Notes under the pieces: generated by a model
Seen by the model: the letters and a program-made list of their open reading frames with translations, nothing else
What the model was told of the DNA's origin: nothing
Database searches by the model: none
Part shown: piece after piece, positions 1-8,015 of the stretch
Position numbering within the stretch: position 1 is the stretch's first letter
Layout of the letters: each line of letters starts with the position of its first letter
From: Planctomycetota bacterium
GTDB taxonomy: Bacteria; Planctomycetota; UBA8742; UBA2392
DNA length: 64,000 bases
Reading direction: 5' to 3'
Assembly: GCA_019636215.1 (NCBI GenBank)
Contig: JAHBXZ010000008.1
Coordinates: 124,001 to 188,000 of the forward strand
Made by a program: the position numbers and the translations under genes

Positions 1-673
1 GTCCGATCAGCGTTGGAATCAAAACGGCCAATGCCAGCCAGAACCACTGATCATGCGTGTAGCCTGACATCGCGTTTCCAGCCAACAGGGCAGTTGCCAG
101 CATGGTAAGGCCGCCTATCCAGTACAGCGCGCCCAGGTACCCGCCAAGGCTCATCCGAGGGCGTAACACCCTTCCGAAACTGTAACTGAGAACGATGGCA
201 AGGCCGCAGACAATGACCAGCGCATCGCCGACCAAGTGAGCGGCGTCAAATCGGTAGTCATGCCACACAAACACAACCAGCCCGGCGCCTGCCACCAGCG
301 ATGACCAAAGCATAGTCGAGGTGAAGCGTTCACTCAGCCAGATTGCGCCTACGGCCGCGGCAATCATGGGCTGCACGGCCAGCAGCACCACAACACTCTC
401 TTTGCTGGTGTGAAAGAACGCCAGGTTGAACAGGCCGAAGTGGGCACCGTAAAGCACACCCGAGGTAACCAGAAGCGCGCGGTCGCGTGCGGACAACTTC
501 TTGAAGTCCTGCCACAGCCGCCACCCACCCAATGGCGTGAGGATTGCGGCCACGCAAAGCAGGCGCCAGGTGGCCAGGGCGTAGGGTTCCAGTCCTGTCA
601 GCAGAATCAACACCGGCGCAGTGGATACAGCAAGCACACCCACAACCAGCGCCAGTGTCGGCAGTGCGCGCAT
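1..673 (-). CDS. EamA/DMT-family transporter, 3' end beyond window
   Basis: The minus-strand frame begins at an ATG at 673 and stays open to base 1, giving about 224 residues of an almost entirely hydrophobic protein. It shows alternating membrane helices of 18-22 residues and short basic loops. Features typical of EamA (drug/metabolite transporter) proteins are visible: an early T-W-R-L segment after the first helix, the stretch P-M-I-A-A-A-V-G-A-I-W-L-S-E-R-F, and a second EamA-like repeat beginning near the window edge. Family members have ten helices and about 300 residues, so the last two or three helices are missing. The substrate cannot be read from sequence; the family exports amino acids, nucleotides or small drugs across the inner membrane. 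It is divergent from the dehydrogenase at 774, with 100 bp between the starts. Confidence 0.8.
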   Translation of the reverse strand, partial: MRALPTLALVVGVLAVSTAPVLILLTGLEPYALATWRLLCVAAILTPLGGWRLWQDFKKLSARDRALLVTSGVLYGAHFGLFNLAFFHTSKESVVVLLAVQPMIAAAVGAIWLSERFTSTMLWSSLVAGAGLVVFVWHDYRFDAAHLVGDALVIVCGLAIVLSYSFGRVLRPRMSLGGYLGALYWIGGLTMLATALLAGNAMSGYTHDQWFWLALAVLIPTLIG

Positions 674-773
674 GGCGCGGCATGATGCGATAAACCGGGC
701 GTGACGCCAGTCCGGTCAAAGAGTTTGCCTCGGGGTGGATGGCCGCTAGAGTACACGACACACGGGGGGCGTC

Positions 774-1781
774 ATGGCGGTCTTCAACGTACTGACCGAG
801 TACGGCGGCGAGGCAATCACGTTTGTTCACGATGCGCCATCGGGCCTGCAGGCAATTGTTGCCATTCACAGCACAAGACGCGGGCCGGCTTTCGGGGGCA
901 TTCGTACCTTGAGTTATCGCAGCCAGAGTGCTGCCTTGACTGATGCTGCACGCCTGGCCCAGGCCATGAGTTTCAAAGCCGCCGTGGCTGACCTGCCCGC
1001 AGGGGGCGGCAAGACCGTGGTGATCAAGCACGATGGAATGAATCGCCAGGCCGCGTTTCACGCGCTGGGTCGCGCCATCGAACGCATGGGGGGCAGCTAC
1101 TTCACAGGCCTTGACGTAGGCACGTCGGCGGAGGACCTGAAAGCGCTGGGCGCAGAGACCAGATACGCCGCCGTCAAACTGGATTTCGGCAAGAGTACCG
1201 CCCGTGGCCTTGTGGCGGCCATTGAGGCTGCATTGAAGTTTGCCACCGGGTCTGCATCGCTGGATGGCCGGCGCATTGCCATTCAGGGCCTGGGCGCCGT
1301 GGGTTCCGAGCTTGCTCGGCTGCTGCACAAAGGCGGGGCTGCTTTGACCGTGGCCGACACAAACGCGGCGGTTACATCGACGATTGCCGAAGAATGTGGG
1401 GCCGAAGTTGTCGCACCTGCCCGTGTTCTTGCGACCGAGTGTGATGTTCTGTGCCCCTGTGCATTGGGCAGTGTGCTGACCGCACAGGTGGCGGAATCAC
1501 TGCAATGCAAGGTCGTTGCCGGCAGCGCCAACAACCAGTTGGCCGGCGCTGGTGTAGGCCGGCAGCTTGCCGATGCCGGCATTACATACGTGCCGGACTA
1601 CGTGGCCAATGCCGGTGCCCTGATCAAGGGCGTCACAGAGTACGTGCAGGGCAAAGAAGTGGGTTACGAAGTGGTAGACCGTATCGGGGCCACCGTGGCG
1701 CTTGTGCTGGAGCGCGCCCGCAAAGAGCGCAAACCCACCCACGAAGTCGCCGAGCAGCTGGCCCGCGAGCGTCTGGCCTAG
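774..1781 (+). CDS. Leucine/phenylalanine/valine dehydrogenase (Glu/Leu/Phe/Val DH family)
   Basis: The 335-residue product is an NAD-dependent amino-acid dehydrogenase that interconverts a hydrophobic L-amino acid and its 2-oxo acid plus ammonia. The N-terminal substrate domain has the glycine-rich G-P-A-F-G-G-I-R motif, Lys68 in M-S-F-K and Lys80 in A-G-G-G-K-T, at the same positions as the catalytic lysines of Bacillus leucine dehydrogenase, and Asp114 in G-L-D-V-G-T-S. The Rossmann domain follows with G-L-G-A-V-G at 172-177. Length is slightly below the usual 350-365, so the C-terminus is short. The ATG at 774 is preceded by a GGGGGG run that can serve as ribosome binding site. Leucine versus phenylalanine or valine preference is not decided by what is visible. 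gluQ follows 39 bp downstream. Confidence 0.9.
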   Translation: MAVFNVLTEYGGEAITFVHDAPSGLQAIVAIHSTRRGPAFGGIRTLSYRSQSAALTDAARLAQAMSFKAAVADLPAGGGKTVVIKHDGMNRQAAFHALGRAIERMGGSYFTGLDVGTSAEDLKALGAETRYAAVKLDFGKSTARGLVAAIEAALKFATGSASLDGRRIAIQGLGAVGSELARLLHKGGAALTVADTNAAVTSTIAEECGAEVVAPARVLATECDVLCPCALGSVLTAQVAESLQCKVVAGSANNQLAGAGVGRQLADAGITYVPDYVANAGALIKGVTEYVQGKEVGYEVVDRIGATVALVLERARKERKPTHEVAEQLARERLA

Positions 1782-1820
1782 TGTGGCGGGATCTTGACCC
1801 ACCGCAGCACGCGGATTGCA

Positions 1821-2768
1821 ATGCCGACAATCATTCCAACCGGACGACTTGCGCCCACACCGTCGGGCCTGCTTCATCTTGGCAACGCGCGCAGTTTTCT
1901 GCTGGCGTGGCTGTGGGCACGTGCGGCTGGCGGGCGCGTGGTGTTACGGATCGAGGACATAGACCGCCCACGTTGCAGACCGCATCTGCGGGCCCACGCA
2001 CTTGAGGACCTTCAATGGCTGGGCCTGGACTGGGACGAACTGGCACCCGACCAGAGCACCCGTACCGAAGTCTACCGCGCCGCATTGCAGGCACTGATTG
2101 AGAAGCGGCTTGCCTATCCGTGCACCTGCACACGCAAGGACATTGAGGAAGCCAGCAGCGCACCCCACGGCGACGAAGGGGCGATCTACCCGGGAACCTG
2201 CCGCGGCAAGTGGCGCGACGCGGCCCAGGCCGAGGCAGAGACCGGCCGCGAGCCGGCCTGGCGCTTTCTGTGGCAGGGCCCGTCGGTGCGGTTTCACGAC
2301 CAAGTGGCGGGCGAGGTCACTGTTGAGCCGTCAAAGTTGGGTGACTTTGTGCTGTGGCGTCGCGACGACCTGCCCAGCTACCAACTGGCGGTCACGGTTG
2401 ACGACGCCGCACAGGCGGTGACACAGGTGCTGCGCGGGCGGGACCTGTTGTTGTCGACGGCACGGCAACTGGCCCTGTATCAGGCGCTTGGCTTGTCGGC
2501 CCCGATGCAATGGGCCCACGTGCCTTTCATCCAGGACGCGCAAGGCCGTCGCATGTCCAAGCGCGACGGCGACATCTCAATCAAGGCCCTGCGCGATCGT
2601 GGGGTGGACCCGCGCAAGGCGGTGGGTTTTCTGGCCTGGACGGCAGGGCTTGTCGACGGCGTCGCGCTACGCATGCCATCTCAACTCGCGGAAGGGTTCG
2701 ACCCGGCGAATCTCAGTCGCGACGAGTTTATCTTGACCGATGCACACCTGACCGAGCTTGCCCGCTAA
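1821..2768 (+). CDS. gluQ: Glutamyl-Q tRNA(Asp) synthetase
   Basis: This 315-residue protein is a truncated class I glutamyl-tRNA synthetase homologue without an anticodon-binding domain; the family glutamylates queuosine in tRNA(Asp). The catalytic core carries the HIGH-type motif G-L-L-H-L-G-N at 16-22 and the KMSKS-type motif M-S-K-R-D at 245-249. A zinc site of the GluQ type is seen as Cys101, Cys103, Tyr123 and Cys127, which separates it from ordinary GltX. The ATG at 1821 was chosen over an upstream TTG at 1794 because the conserved R-L-A-P-T-P-S-G segment starts directly after it. The stop codon overlaps the stop of the convergent gene at 2765. Identification is by motif and length and is fairly secure. 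Confidence 0.9.
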   Translation: MPTIIPTGRLAPTPSGLLHLGNARSFLLAWLWARAAGGRVVLRIEDIDRPRCRPHLRAHALEDLQWLGLDWDELAPDQSTRTEVYRAALQALIEKRLAYPCTCTRKDIEEASSAPHGDEGAIYPGTCRGKWRDAAQAEAETGREPAWRFLWQGPSVRFHDQVAGEVTVEPSKLGDFVLWRRDDLPSYQLAVTVDDAAQAVTQVLRGRDLLLSTARQLALYQALGLSAPMQWAHVPFIQDAQGRRMSKRDGDISIKALRDRGVDPRKAVGFLAWTAGLVDGVALRMPSQLAEGFDPANLSRDEFILTDAHLTELAR

Positions 2769-3601
2769 ACCCGCACGCGGATGAAGAGGCCCACTTTCAT
2801 GCCGTGAATGGAAAACACGTTGTGGTCTTCGAAGCTTTGTTGATCCAGCATCATGGAATGGAACCCAAACAGTGCGCCGAACTCGACCTGCGCGACATGA
2901 ACGGCCAACGAGGCACCGACGTCGACGGTGGTCTGTGCATGGGTGATCCGGCCGCCCTCGAAGTACCAGGTTGGTACGCTCTGGACCCAAATGCCCCGAC
3001 CGAACAGATCAACGTAGAGCCAGGGCAACGGCTGCCAGGCCAAGTGAAGGCCGAGGATCGGCATGGGCAGGAGCTGCGCGTAGAAGTTCTCGTGGATCTC
3101 TTTCTTGGTGCCCGCGGGTTCCCTGTCAGGCTTGAGACGGATGTCAATGCCGTCAAGCTGGATGCCCGCCAGCAGTCCGACCTGAAGCGTTTCTTCGGCT
3201 GAAAAGTTGTACTCGTAGTAGACGCCAGCGCGCCACCACATGGTGTCGTCGAAAGAAACACGAGTGCCAGCGCCATACAGCGTGCCATCGTTCCAGACAT
3301 CATGGTCGAAGATTGTCGTGCCACGGAACTCGTGCCACTGGAACTGCGCCCAGAGAGTGTGGCGCCGGTCAAGGCGCCAGCCCACCTGAAACCGGAAGTT
3401 GAACCACTGCACGACGTCCAGGTCGTCATGCAGGCCAAGTCGCTCGCCGGGCCGACCCCACTCGCGAATCTGGGCGTATCCATCAAAGTCTGCGGCATAG
3501 TCAGCCCCGGCTTCAAGGATCAGTTGACCGCCGGCAGGTTCGGCAGCATGCAGGTGCGCAGCGAGGAACAATACACAGCCCGCTACGATCGCCCGAAACA
3601 T
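2765..3601 (-). CDS. Exported beta-barrel-like protein of unknown function
   Basis: The 278-residue product has a clear signal peptide (short basic start, hydrophobic core through about residue 17, A-H-L-H-A-A cleavage region). The mature part consists of alternating amphipathic stretches rich in Trp, Tyr, Phe and Gly, for example F-N-F-R-F-Q-V-G-W and W-W-R-A-G-V-Y-Y-E-Y-N-F. Such segments are typical of outer-membrane beta strands, and it ends in V-G-L-F-I-R-V-R-V, consistent with a terminal strand. The family is not recognised. It may be an outer-membrane protein about the size of an OmpW/DUF-type barrel. It converges on gluQ with a 4-base stop overlap and diverges from the toxin-antitoxin promoter region. 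No ligand can be proposed. Confidence 0.6.
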   Translation of the reverse strand: MFRAIVAGCVLFLAAHLHAAEPAGGQLILEAGADYAADFDGYAQIREWGRPGERLGLHDDLDVVQWFNFRFQVGWRLDRRHTLWAQFQWHEFRGTTIFDHDVWNDGTLYGAGTRVSFDDTMWWRAGVYYEYNFSAEETLQVGLLAGIQLDGIDIRLKPDREPAGTKKEIHENFYAQLLPMPILGLHLAWQPLPWLYVDLFGRGIWVQSVPTWYFEGGRITHAQTTVDVGASLAVHVAQVEFGALFGFHSMMLDQQSFEDHNVFSIHGMKVGLFIRVRV

Positions 3602-3715
3602 GGTTGTTCTCCGATGCTGCCAATTACGGAACGACCGCAGCCGGAGAATCCTTCGCGCAATTCACGCTCCCTTGTCGCAAACAAGCTGGACCAATCCGGC
3701 CCGCAAAGGCCGAGA

Positions 3716-3743
3716 TTGCGCAACTCGAACCCGTTATTACAAT
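3716..3743 (+). promoter_or_regulatory. Sigma-70-type promoter of the toxin-antitoxin pair
   Basis: A -35-like TTGCGC at 3716-3721 is separated by 16 bases from a -10 TACAAT at 3738-3743. Transcription would start near 3750, upstream of the ATG at 3763. This excludes the earlier in-frame ATG at 3742 as the antitoxin start. Confidence 0.55.
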
Positions 3744-3762
3744 GTATGAACGAGGTGCGACC

Positions 3763-3990
3763 ATGGTGAAAACGATTACCAAGATCGGCAACAGCGCGGG
3801 CATCACGCTCGATAAGGCTCTGCTGGAGCTCATTCACGTAAAGCTGGGCGACCAGGTCGCTGTCTCTGTACGCAACGGCAGCATTGTGATTACACCTGCC
3901 AATGTCGGGTTCAGCGAGGAAGAGATCAGCGATGCGGCCGGCGCGATCTTCAAGCGCTACGGTAAGGCGTTCAAGAAACTGGCGGAGTAA
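3763..3990 (+). CDS. AbrB/MazE-type antitoxin
   Basis: The 75-residue protein begins M-V-K-T-I-T-K-I-G-N-S-A-G, the swapped-hairpin DNA-binding fold of the AbrB/MazE/SpoVT family. The K-I-G-N-S motif is followed by L-D-K-A-L-L and the strand region V-A-V-S-V-R-N-G-S-I-V-I-T-P. The last 25 residues are acidic then basic and would be the toxin-binding tail. The start is set by a GAGG sequence seven bases before the ATG at 3763. Its stop lies three bases before the GTG of the Doc toxin, so the two are cotranscribed and probably translationally coupled. The expected role is to neutralise the toxin and repress the shared promoter, by analogy with other such modules. Confidence 0.85.
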   Translation: MVKTITKIGNSAGITLDKALLELIHVKLGDQVAVSVRNGSIVITPANVGFSEEEISDAAGAIFKRYGKAFKKLAE

Positions 3991-3993
3991 TCC

Positions 3994-4386
3994 GTGGCCG
4001 AGGTTCGCTTTCTTACAACCGAAAATGTCCTGAAGCTGCACGCACTTTCCATTGAAGGCTTCGGTGGGCGCGATGGCGTGCGCGACATTGGCCTTCTGGA
4101 GTCAGCGGTCGCCATGCCCATGGCAATGTTTGGCGGGGAATTGCTGCACCCTGACATTGCCGCCATGGCCGGGGCCTATCTGTTTCACATGAGCAAGTCT
4201 CACGCGCTGCTGGACGGGAACACACGTACGGCCTGGGCCGCCGCGCTGGTGTTCGTGGTGCTGAACGGGCACGACATCAAGGCCACGAACGATGAAGTGA
4301 TCGAGATCGGCCTTGCTGTTGCCGATGGTTCGATGGCAAAGGATGCCCTTATTGAACGTCTGCGTGCCATGATTCACCCGAAGTGA
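3994..4386 (+). CDS. Doc-type Fic-domain toxin with altered Fic motif
   Basis: This 130-residue protein has the size and helix pattern of the death-on-curing (Doc) family, which phosphorylates elongation factor Tu and halts translation. The core motif reads H70-A-L-L-D74-G-N76-T77-R78-T-A. The catalytic His, the Asp, the Asn and the Arg are present, but the usual Phe is Leu and the usual Lys after Asn is Thr. The upstream G-G-R-D-G-V-R-D-I-G-L-L-E-S-A segment is a Doc hallmark. Translation starts at GTG 3994. The partner is an AbrB-type rather than a Phd-type antitoxin. The Lys change may lower or alter activity; whether the toxin works is not known. Confidence 0.85.
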   Translation: MAEVRFLTTENVLKLHALSIEGFGGRDGVRDIGLLESAVAMPMAMFGGELLHPDIAAMAGAYLFHMSKSHALLDGNTRTAWAAALVFVVLNGHDIKATNDEVIEIGLAVADGSMAKDALIERLRAMIHPK

Positions 4387-4411
4387 AGACGGGTGTCTTC
4401 GCCGCTTTACT

Positions 4412-5575
4412 CTACCCCGCAATCGCCACGCGCTTTTTGTCGGTGTTGACGGCGGCTTCAAGCTGCGCGTCGAGTTCGGCGGGCTCTTGCCGCAGGTTGT
4501 AGTAGAAGTCGCGGCGCTTGGGCTGGTAGCCCGCGTCGCGAATCAGGCGGCGGATCTCGTATTCGTTCATGCGAAATGCCGCGCCGGCAAGTCGCACGAC
4601 GTTCTCTTCGATCATGAGGCTGCCCATGTCGTTGCAACCGTACCGCAAACTGACCTGCCCCACCTGCCCGCCCTGGGTGACCCAACTGGCCTGACAGTTT
4701 TCGAAGTTATCCAGGTAAATGCGCGCCACGGCCTGGGTGCGCAGATACTCGTGCGCGCCGGCCATCTGCACATCGGCCATGCGGTTGCCTTCGCTTTGGA
4801 AGGTCCAGCAGATGAAGGCCGTAAAACCGCCGGTTTCGTCCTGTAACTGGCGCAGGCGCTCCAGGTGCTCAATGCGTTCGGCGCGGGTTTCGACGTGGCC
4901 GAACATCATGGTCGCGCTGCTGCGGATGCCAAGTTTGTGGGCCTGGCGCATCGGTTCCAGCCACGCGTCGGCGCCGCCCTTCTTGGGGCAGATGATGTTG
5001 CGCACGCGGTCGGTCAGCACTTCGGCGCCGCCGCCGGGGATGCTTTGCAGACCCGCCGCCTTGAGTTCTTTCAACACGTCGGGCAGCGACATGCGCCAGA
5101 ACAAGGCGAAGTGCTGGATCTCGCTGGGGCTGAAGGCGTGGTTGTGCAGGCCCATGGCGCGAAACAGGCCCAGCATGTCCTGGTAATACTTCAGCGGCAG
5201 CTTGGGGTTGTGTCCGCCCTGCAGCAGGATCTCCGTGCCGCCCAGATCAAGCGTCTCCTGGGCCTTGGCGCGCAGGGACTCGACATCCAGCGTGTAGGCC
5301 TCGTTGTCCAGCGGCCGGCGGTAGAAGCTGCAGAAGTCGCAGTCGGTGATGCAAACATTCGTGTAGTTGATGTTGCGGCTGATGACGTAGGTGACCAGAT
5401 CCGCGCGGCCTGCCGCCTGCATTTTGCGGTCGCGCACATGGTGGGCGAGCTGTGCAAGTTCATGGATCGGGGCGTGATCCAGAAGCCAGACGCCTTCGTC
5501 AAAGGTGATGCGCGTGCCGGTCAGCACCTTGTCGGCGATTCTAAGGAAGTCCGGTGGTGTGCCCTTGGCGATCAT
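4412..5575 (-). CDS. mqnC: Cyclic dehypoxanthinyl futalosine synthase
   Basis: The 387-residue product is a radical SAM enzyme of the futalosine menaquinone pathway, forming the spiro ring of cyclic dehypoxanthine futalosine. The 4Fe-4S cluster motif C-x3-C-x2-C is at Cys75, Cys79 and Cys82, embedded in N-Y-T-N-V-C-I-T-D-C-D-F-C-S-F-Y-R, which is characteristic of MqnC and its paralogue MqnE. MqnC is preferred because of the length, the G-G-G-A-E-V-L-T segment and the L-Q-G-G-H-N-P motif. The ATG at 5575 gives the family's usual length; an open frame extends to 5674 but lacks conserved residues. mqnA lies 1.6 kb away on the same strand, with a cyclase gene between them on the other strand. 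Confidence 0.9.
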   Translation of the reverse strand: MIAKGTPPDFLRIADKVLTGTRITFDEGVWLLDHAPIHELAQLAHHVRDRKMQAAGRADLVTYVISRNINYTNVCITDCDFCSFYRRPLDNEAYTLDVESLRAKAQETLDLGGTEILLQGGHNPKLPLKYYQDMLGLFRAMGLHNHAFSPSEIQHFALFWRMSLPDVLKELKAAGLQSIPGGGAEVLTDRVRNIICPKKGGADAWLEPMRQAHKLGIRSSATMMFGHVETRAERIEHLERLRQLQDETGGFTAFICWTFQSEGNRMADVQMAGAHEYLRTQAVARIYLDNFENCQASWVTQGGQVGQVSLRYGCNDMGSLMIEENVVRLAGAAFRMNEYEIRRLIRDAGYQPKRRDFYYNLRQEPAELDAQLEAAVNTDKKRVAIAG

Positions 5576-5661
5576 CACGGGCGAATATAGCCCAGCACGG
5601 GGCGTAGCAAAGGGGTGTATGGCCAACAGTTCGGGGACTACACGAGCGCGGTCGTGCGTTG

Positions 5662-5671
5662 TTGCTAAGAT
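5662..5671 (+). promoter_or_regulatory. Extended -10 promoter element upstream of the cyclase
   Basis: TTGCTAAGAT matches an extended -10 (TGC followed by TAAGAT) and lies 28 bases before the ATG at 5700. No convincing -35 is seen. The same motif type recurs before other plus-strand genes in the window. Confidence 0.4.
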
Positions 5672-5699
5672 CAACGCTCACCGAACGCCGGAGCCGCAA

Positions 5700-7133
5700 A
5701 TGACTACCGCCGTAGATGCCTCATTTATCGACAAGGCACTCACCGAGCTTGAGAGCGCGCGTCGCTGGACGCCGCGCACGATCAGCAAACTTGAAGCTTT
5801 GATCAGCTCGGCGGATCCGTGGGCGGTCTATCGTGTGGACCCGGTCAACTTTGCAGCCGAGAAGGGGATTGCAGAGCAAGAAGCGATTGACCTGTTCCTG
5901 CATGCGGCCAATCTGGGCCTGTTTCACATGGAGTGGCGCCTGCTGTGCCCACTGTGCACGGACACGGTCTCGAGCTGCCACACCATGTCCACCGTCAAGT
6001 CGCGCTGCTATTGCCATCTGTGCCTCAAGAGTGTCTCTGTCAACCTGGATGACTTCATTGCCGTCTCGTTCAACCTGTCACCTCGAGTGCGTGAGCTTGC
6101 GTGGCACAAGCCCGAGAATCTCAGCGTGGAAGACCTGATGCTGCGCTACCGGATTGACCGGCGTGCGATCAAGCCCGGCTTTGGCCCGTTCTCCGAAATG
6201 ATGCGCCAGTTTGCGCGCCTTGCTGATTACATACAGCCCGGCCAGTCACGCGACGTCACGCTGAATGTGCCCGAAGGCTGGGTTGTCGTGGTCATGGATG
6301 CCGGGGCCAGCAAAACCGTGATAGTGCCCTCCGCGGCGGCCAGTCCAGCACGCAAAGTCTCGGCCACGCTGACCGACCATGGCTGGCAGGATGTTCCCGC
6401 TACGGCAGGTACAGGCGAGATCACGCTGGTAGTCCGCAACGATTCATCCCGCCGCGCGCCTGTGATCGCCGGCGCACGACCGGGGGACGTTGACAGCATT
6501 GGCATCGTGATGGGGCCGTTTCTCAATGGCAACCGCCTGCTGAGCAACCAGACCTTCCGTACCCTGTTTCGTGCTGAAACTCTGGCCGCTGGCGAAGGCG
6601 TTGGCGTACGCGACCTGACGCTGCTGTTCACGGACCTGAAGGGCAGCACGGAACTGTATGAAAGGGTGGGAGACCTCAGCGCGTTCTCGCTGGTGCAGCA
6701 GCACTTTGAACACCTGCGCGTTGCGGTGTCCCAGCAGGAAGGCGCGGTAGTCAAGACGATCGGTGATGCAGTGATGGCCAGCTTCGTGAAGCCTGAACAG
6801 GCAGTCCGAGCCGCGCTGGCCATGTTTCACGAGATTGAAGAATTCAACCGCAAGCGCGGCACACGCGACTTGATCTTGAAGGTCGGCGCGCACCGGGGCC
6901 AGAGTATTGCCGTGACCTTGAACGAACGCCTGGACTACTTCGGCCAGACCGTGAACATCGCGTCTCGCGTGCAAAGTGTGGCCAATGCCGACGAACTGTG
7001 CCTGACCGAGGACATGTACTCTGACCCGCAAGTGCAGGCCGCGCTGAAGGGGCACGAGGCGATGCGCGAGATGGCTCAGCTTAAGGGCATTGCGGCCACC
7101 GTGCCGGTGCGCCGGATTCGCGTGAAGGTTTAG
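5700..7133 (+). CDS. Class III adenylate/guanylate cyclase with N-terminal zinc-ribbon domain
   Basis: The 477-residue protein has three parts. Residues 1-130 include a cysteine-rich cluster (L-L-C-P-L-C ... C-Y-C-H-L-C) that looks like a zinc ribbon; the middle is a beta-rich domain resembling DUF5939-type regions; residues from about 305 form a class III nucleotide cyclase domain. The metal-binding aspartates are Asp312 in F-T-D-L-K-G-S-T and Asp356 in I-G-D-A-V-M-A, and the transition-state Asn and Arg are in V-N-I-A-S-R. All catalytic residues needed for cyclic nucleotide synthesis therefore appear present. There are no membrane helices, so it is probably cytosolic. The ATG at 5700 has a GGAG seven bases upstream. 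The stop overlaps the mqnA stop. Whether the product is cAMP or cGMP is undecided. Confidence 0.85.
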   Translation: MTTAVDASFIDKALTELESARRWTPRTISKLEALISSADPWAVYRVDPVNFAAEKGIAEQEAIDLFLHAANLGLFHMEWRLLCPLCTDTVSSCHTMSTVKSRCYCHLCLKSVSVNLDDFIAVSFNLSPRVRELAWHKPENLSVEDLMLRYRIDRRAIKPGFGPFSEMMRQFARLADYIQPGQSRDVTLNVPEGWVVVVMDAGASKTVIVPSAAASPARKVSATLTDHGWQDVPATAGTGEITLVVRNDSSRRAPVIAGARPGDVDSIGIVMGPFLNGNRLLSNQTFRTLFRAETLAAGEGVGVRDLTLLFTDLKGSTELYERVGDLSAFSLVQQHFEHLRVAVSQQEGAVVKTIGDAVMASFVKPEQAVRAALAMFHEIEEFNRKRGTRDLILKVGAHRGQSIAVTLNERLDYFGQTVNIASRVQSVANADELCLTEDMYSDPQVQAALKGHEAMREMAQLKGIAATVPVRRIRVKV

Positions 7134-7936
7134 CCGCGCGGGCCTGCACCCAGCAGGTTGTCCATTGCGCCTTTGGGCAGCAGATCAAGGGCAATGGCGC
7201 GCCGCGCGAACTCCAGCAGTCCTTTGTGATGTTGGGGTGTCAGCTCGTGCTGGATCACTTCTGTCAGGTACCGCGCCAGTTCGGCCTCGCCCCAGCCGGT
7301 GTCCATGGCGGCCTGCCGGACAAGGTCAAACACTTCGGAGCGCCCATCGCGCAGCGTCTGGTGCAGCCGTTCCTGCATTTCGGGCGACAGCACCCCGGGC
7401 CGTCCCGCCCAGACGGCGAACACAAAGGGCAGGTCGGTCAGCAGCTTCCATTCGGCGGCAAGATCGACCCAGACGCGGTCAGTTTCCTGCCTTCGCGCCG
7501 CCAGGCATGCGTCGCCGATCAGCAGCACAGCGTCTTCGGTGCGGTCGGCCAGCTCGGCCGCGGTCATCGCGGCTTCCAGGTACACAGGCCGGGCGCCGGC
7601 CTCGTGCAGGATGATCTTGCACAGGGCCACACTGGTGCGGCTGGCGGAAGTCACCGCAACGCTGGCAATCTCGGGCAGGTCCTTGCGCGTGAACAGGCCG
7701 ACGCTTTCCACCAGGCCGTCCGCTCCGATGCCCAGACTTGCGGCAAGCTGCAGGCCGGGCTGGCGCAGTGCTTCCACAACGGGGAGCAGCCCGAGGTCCA
7801 GGCCGCCCGAAGCCATCTTGTCGGCCAGGCGCGACGGCGTGTCAGGAATGATTTCCACGCCGGGGTCGTGCCGCAGGCTGAACCACAGCGGCATGGCATT
7901 CAGGAAGCTGACGACACCAACGCGCATCGGCTGCAT
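7130..7936 (-). CDS. mqnA: Chorismate dehydratase of the futalosine pathway
   Basis: The 268-residue protein dehydrates chorismate to 3-enolpyruvyl-benzoate, the first step of futalosine-dependent menaquinone synthesis. It starts with R-V-G-V-V-S-F-L-N-A-M-P-L, matching the family's R-I-G-x-V-x-Y-L-N-x-x-P-L, and has G-L-D-L-G-L-L-P-V-V-E-A-L and a periplasmic-binding-protein-like two-lobe pattern with S-A-S-R-T-S-V-A-L. No signal peptide is present, so it is cytosolic. Two ATG codons nine bases apart (7936 and 7927) are both possible starts. Together with mqnC it shows that the organism makes menaquinone by the futalosine route; mqnB, mqnD and mqnE are not in the window. Confidence 0.88.
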   Translation of the reverse strand: MQPMRVGVVSFLNAMPLWFSLRHDPGVEIIPDTPSRLADKMASGGLDLGLLPVVEALRQPGLQLAASLGIGADGLVESVGLFTRKDLPEIASVAVTSASRTSVALCKIILHEAGARPVYLEAAMTAAELADRTEDAVLLIGDACLAARRQETDRVWVDLAAEWKLLTDLPFVFAVWAGRPGVLSPEMQERLHQTLRDGRSEVFDLVRQAAMDTGWGEAELARYLTEVIQHELTPQHHKGLLEFARRAIALDLLPKGAMDNLLGAGPRG

Positions 7937-8015
7937 CGCCGAACGTTAACCGGGAAACAGCCGCGCGCAATGAGCCCGCCTGCTAACATGGCCCCACAAC
8001 CCACGGAGAGTGACC

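Noticed and set aside
330..1328. Minus-strand frame crossing the EamA and dehydrogenase genes
   Set aside because: It runs through both real genes in the wrong frame and has a shadow composition.
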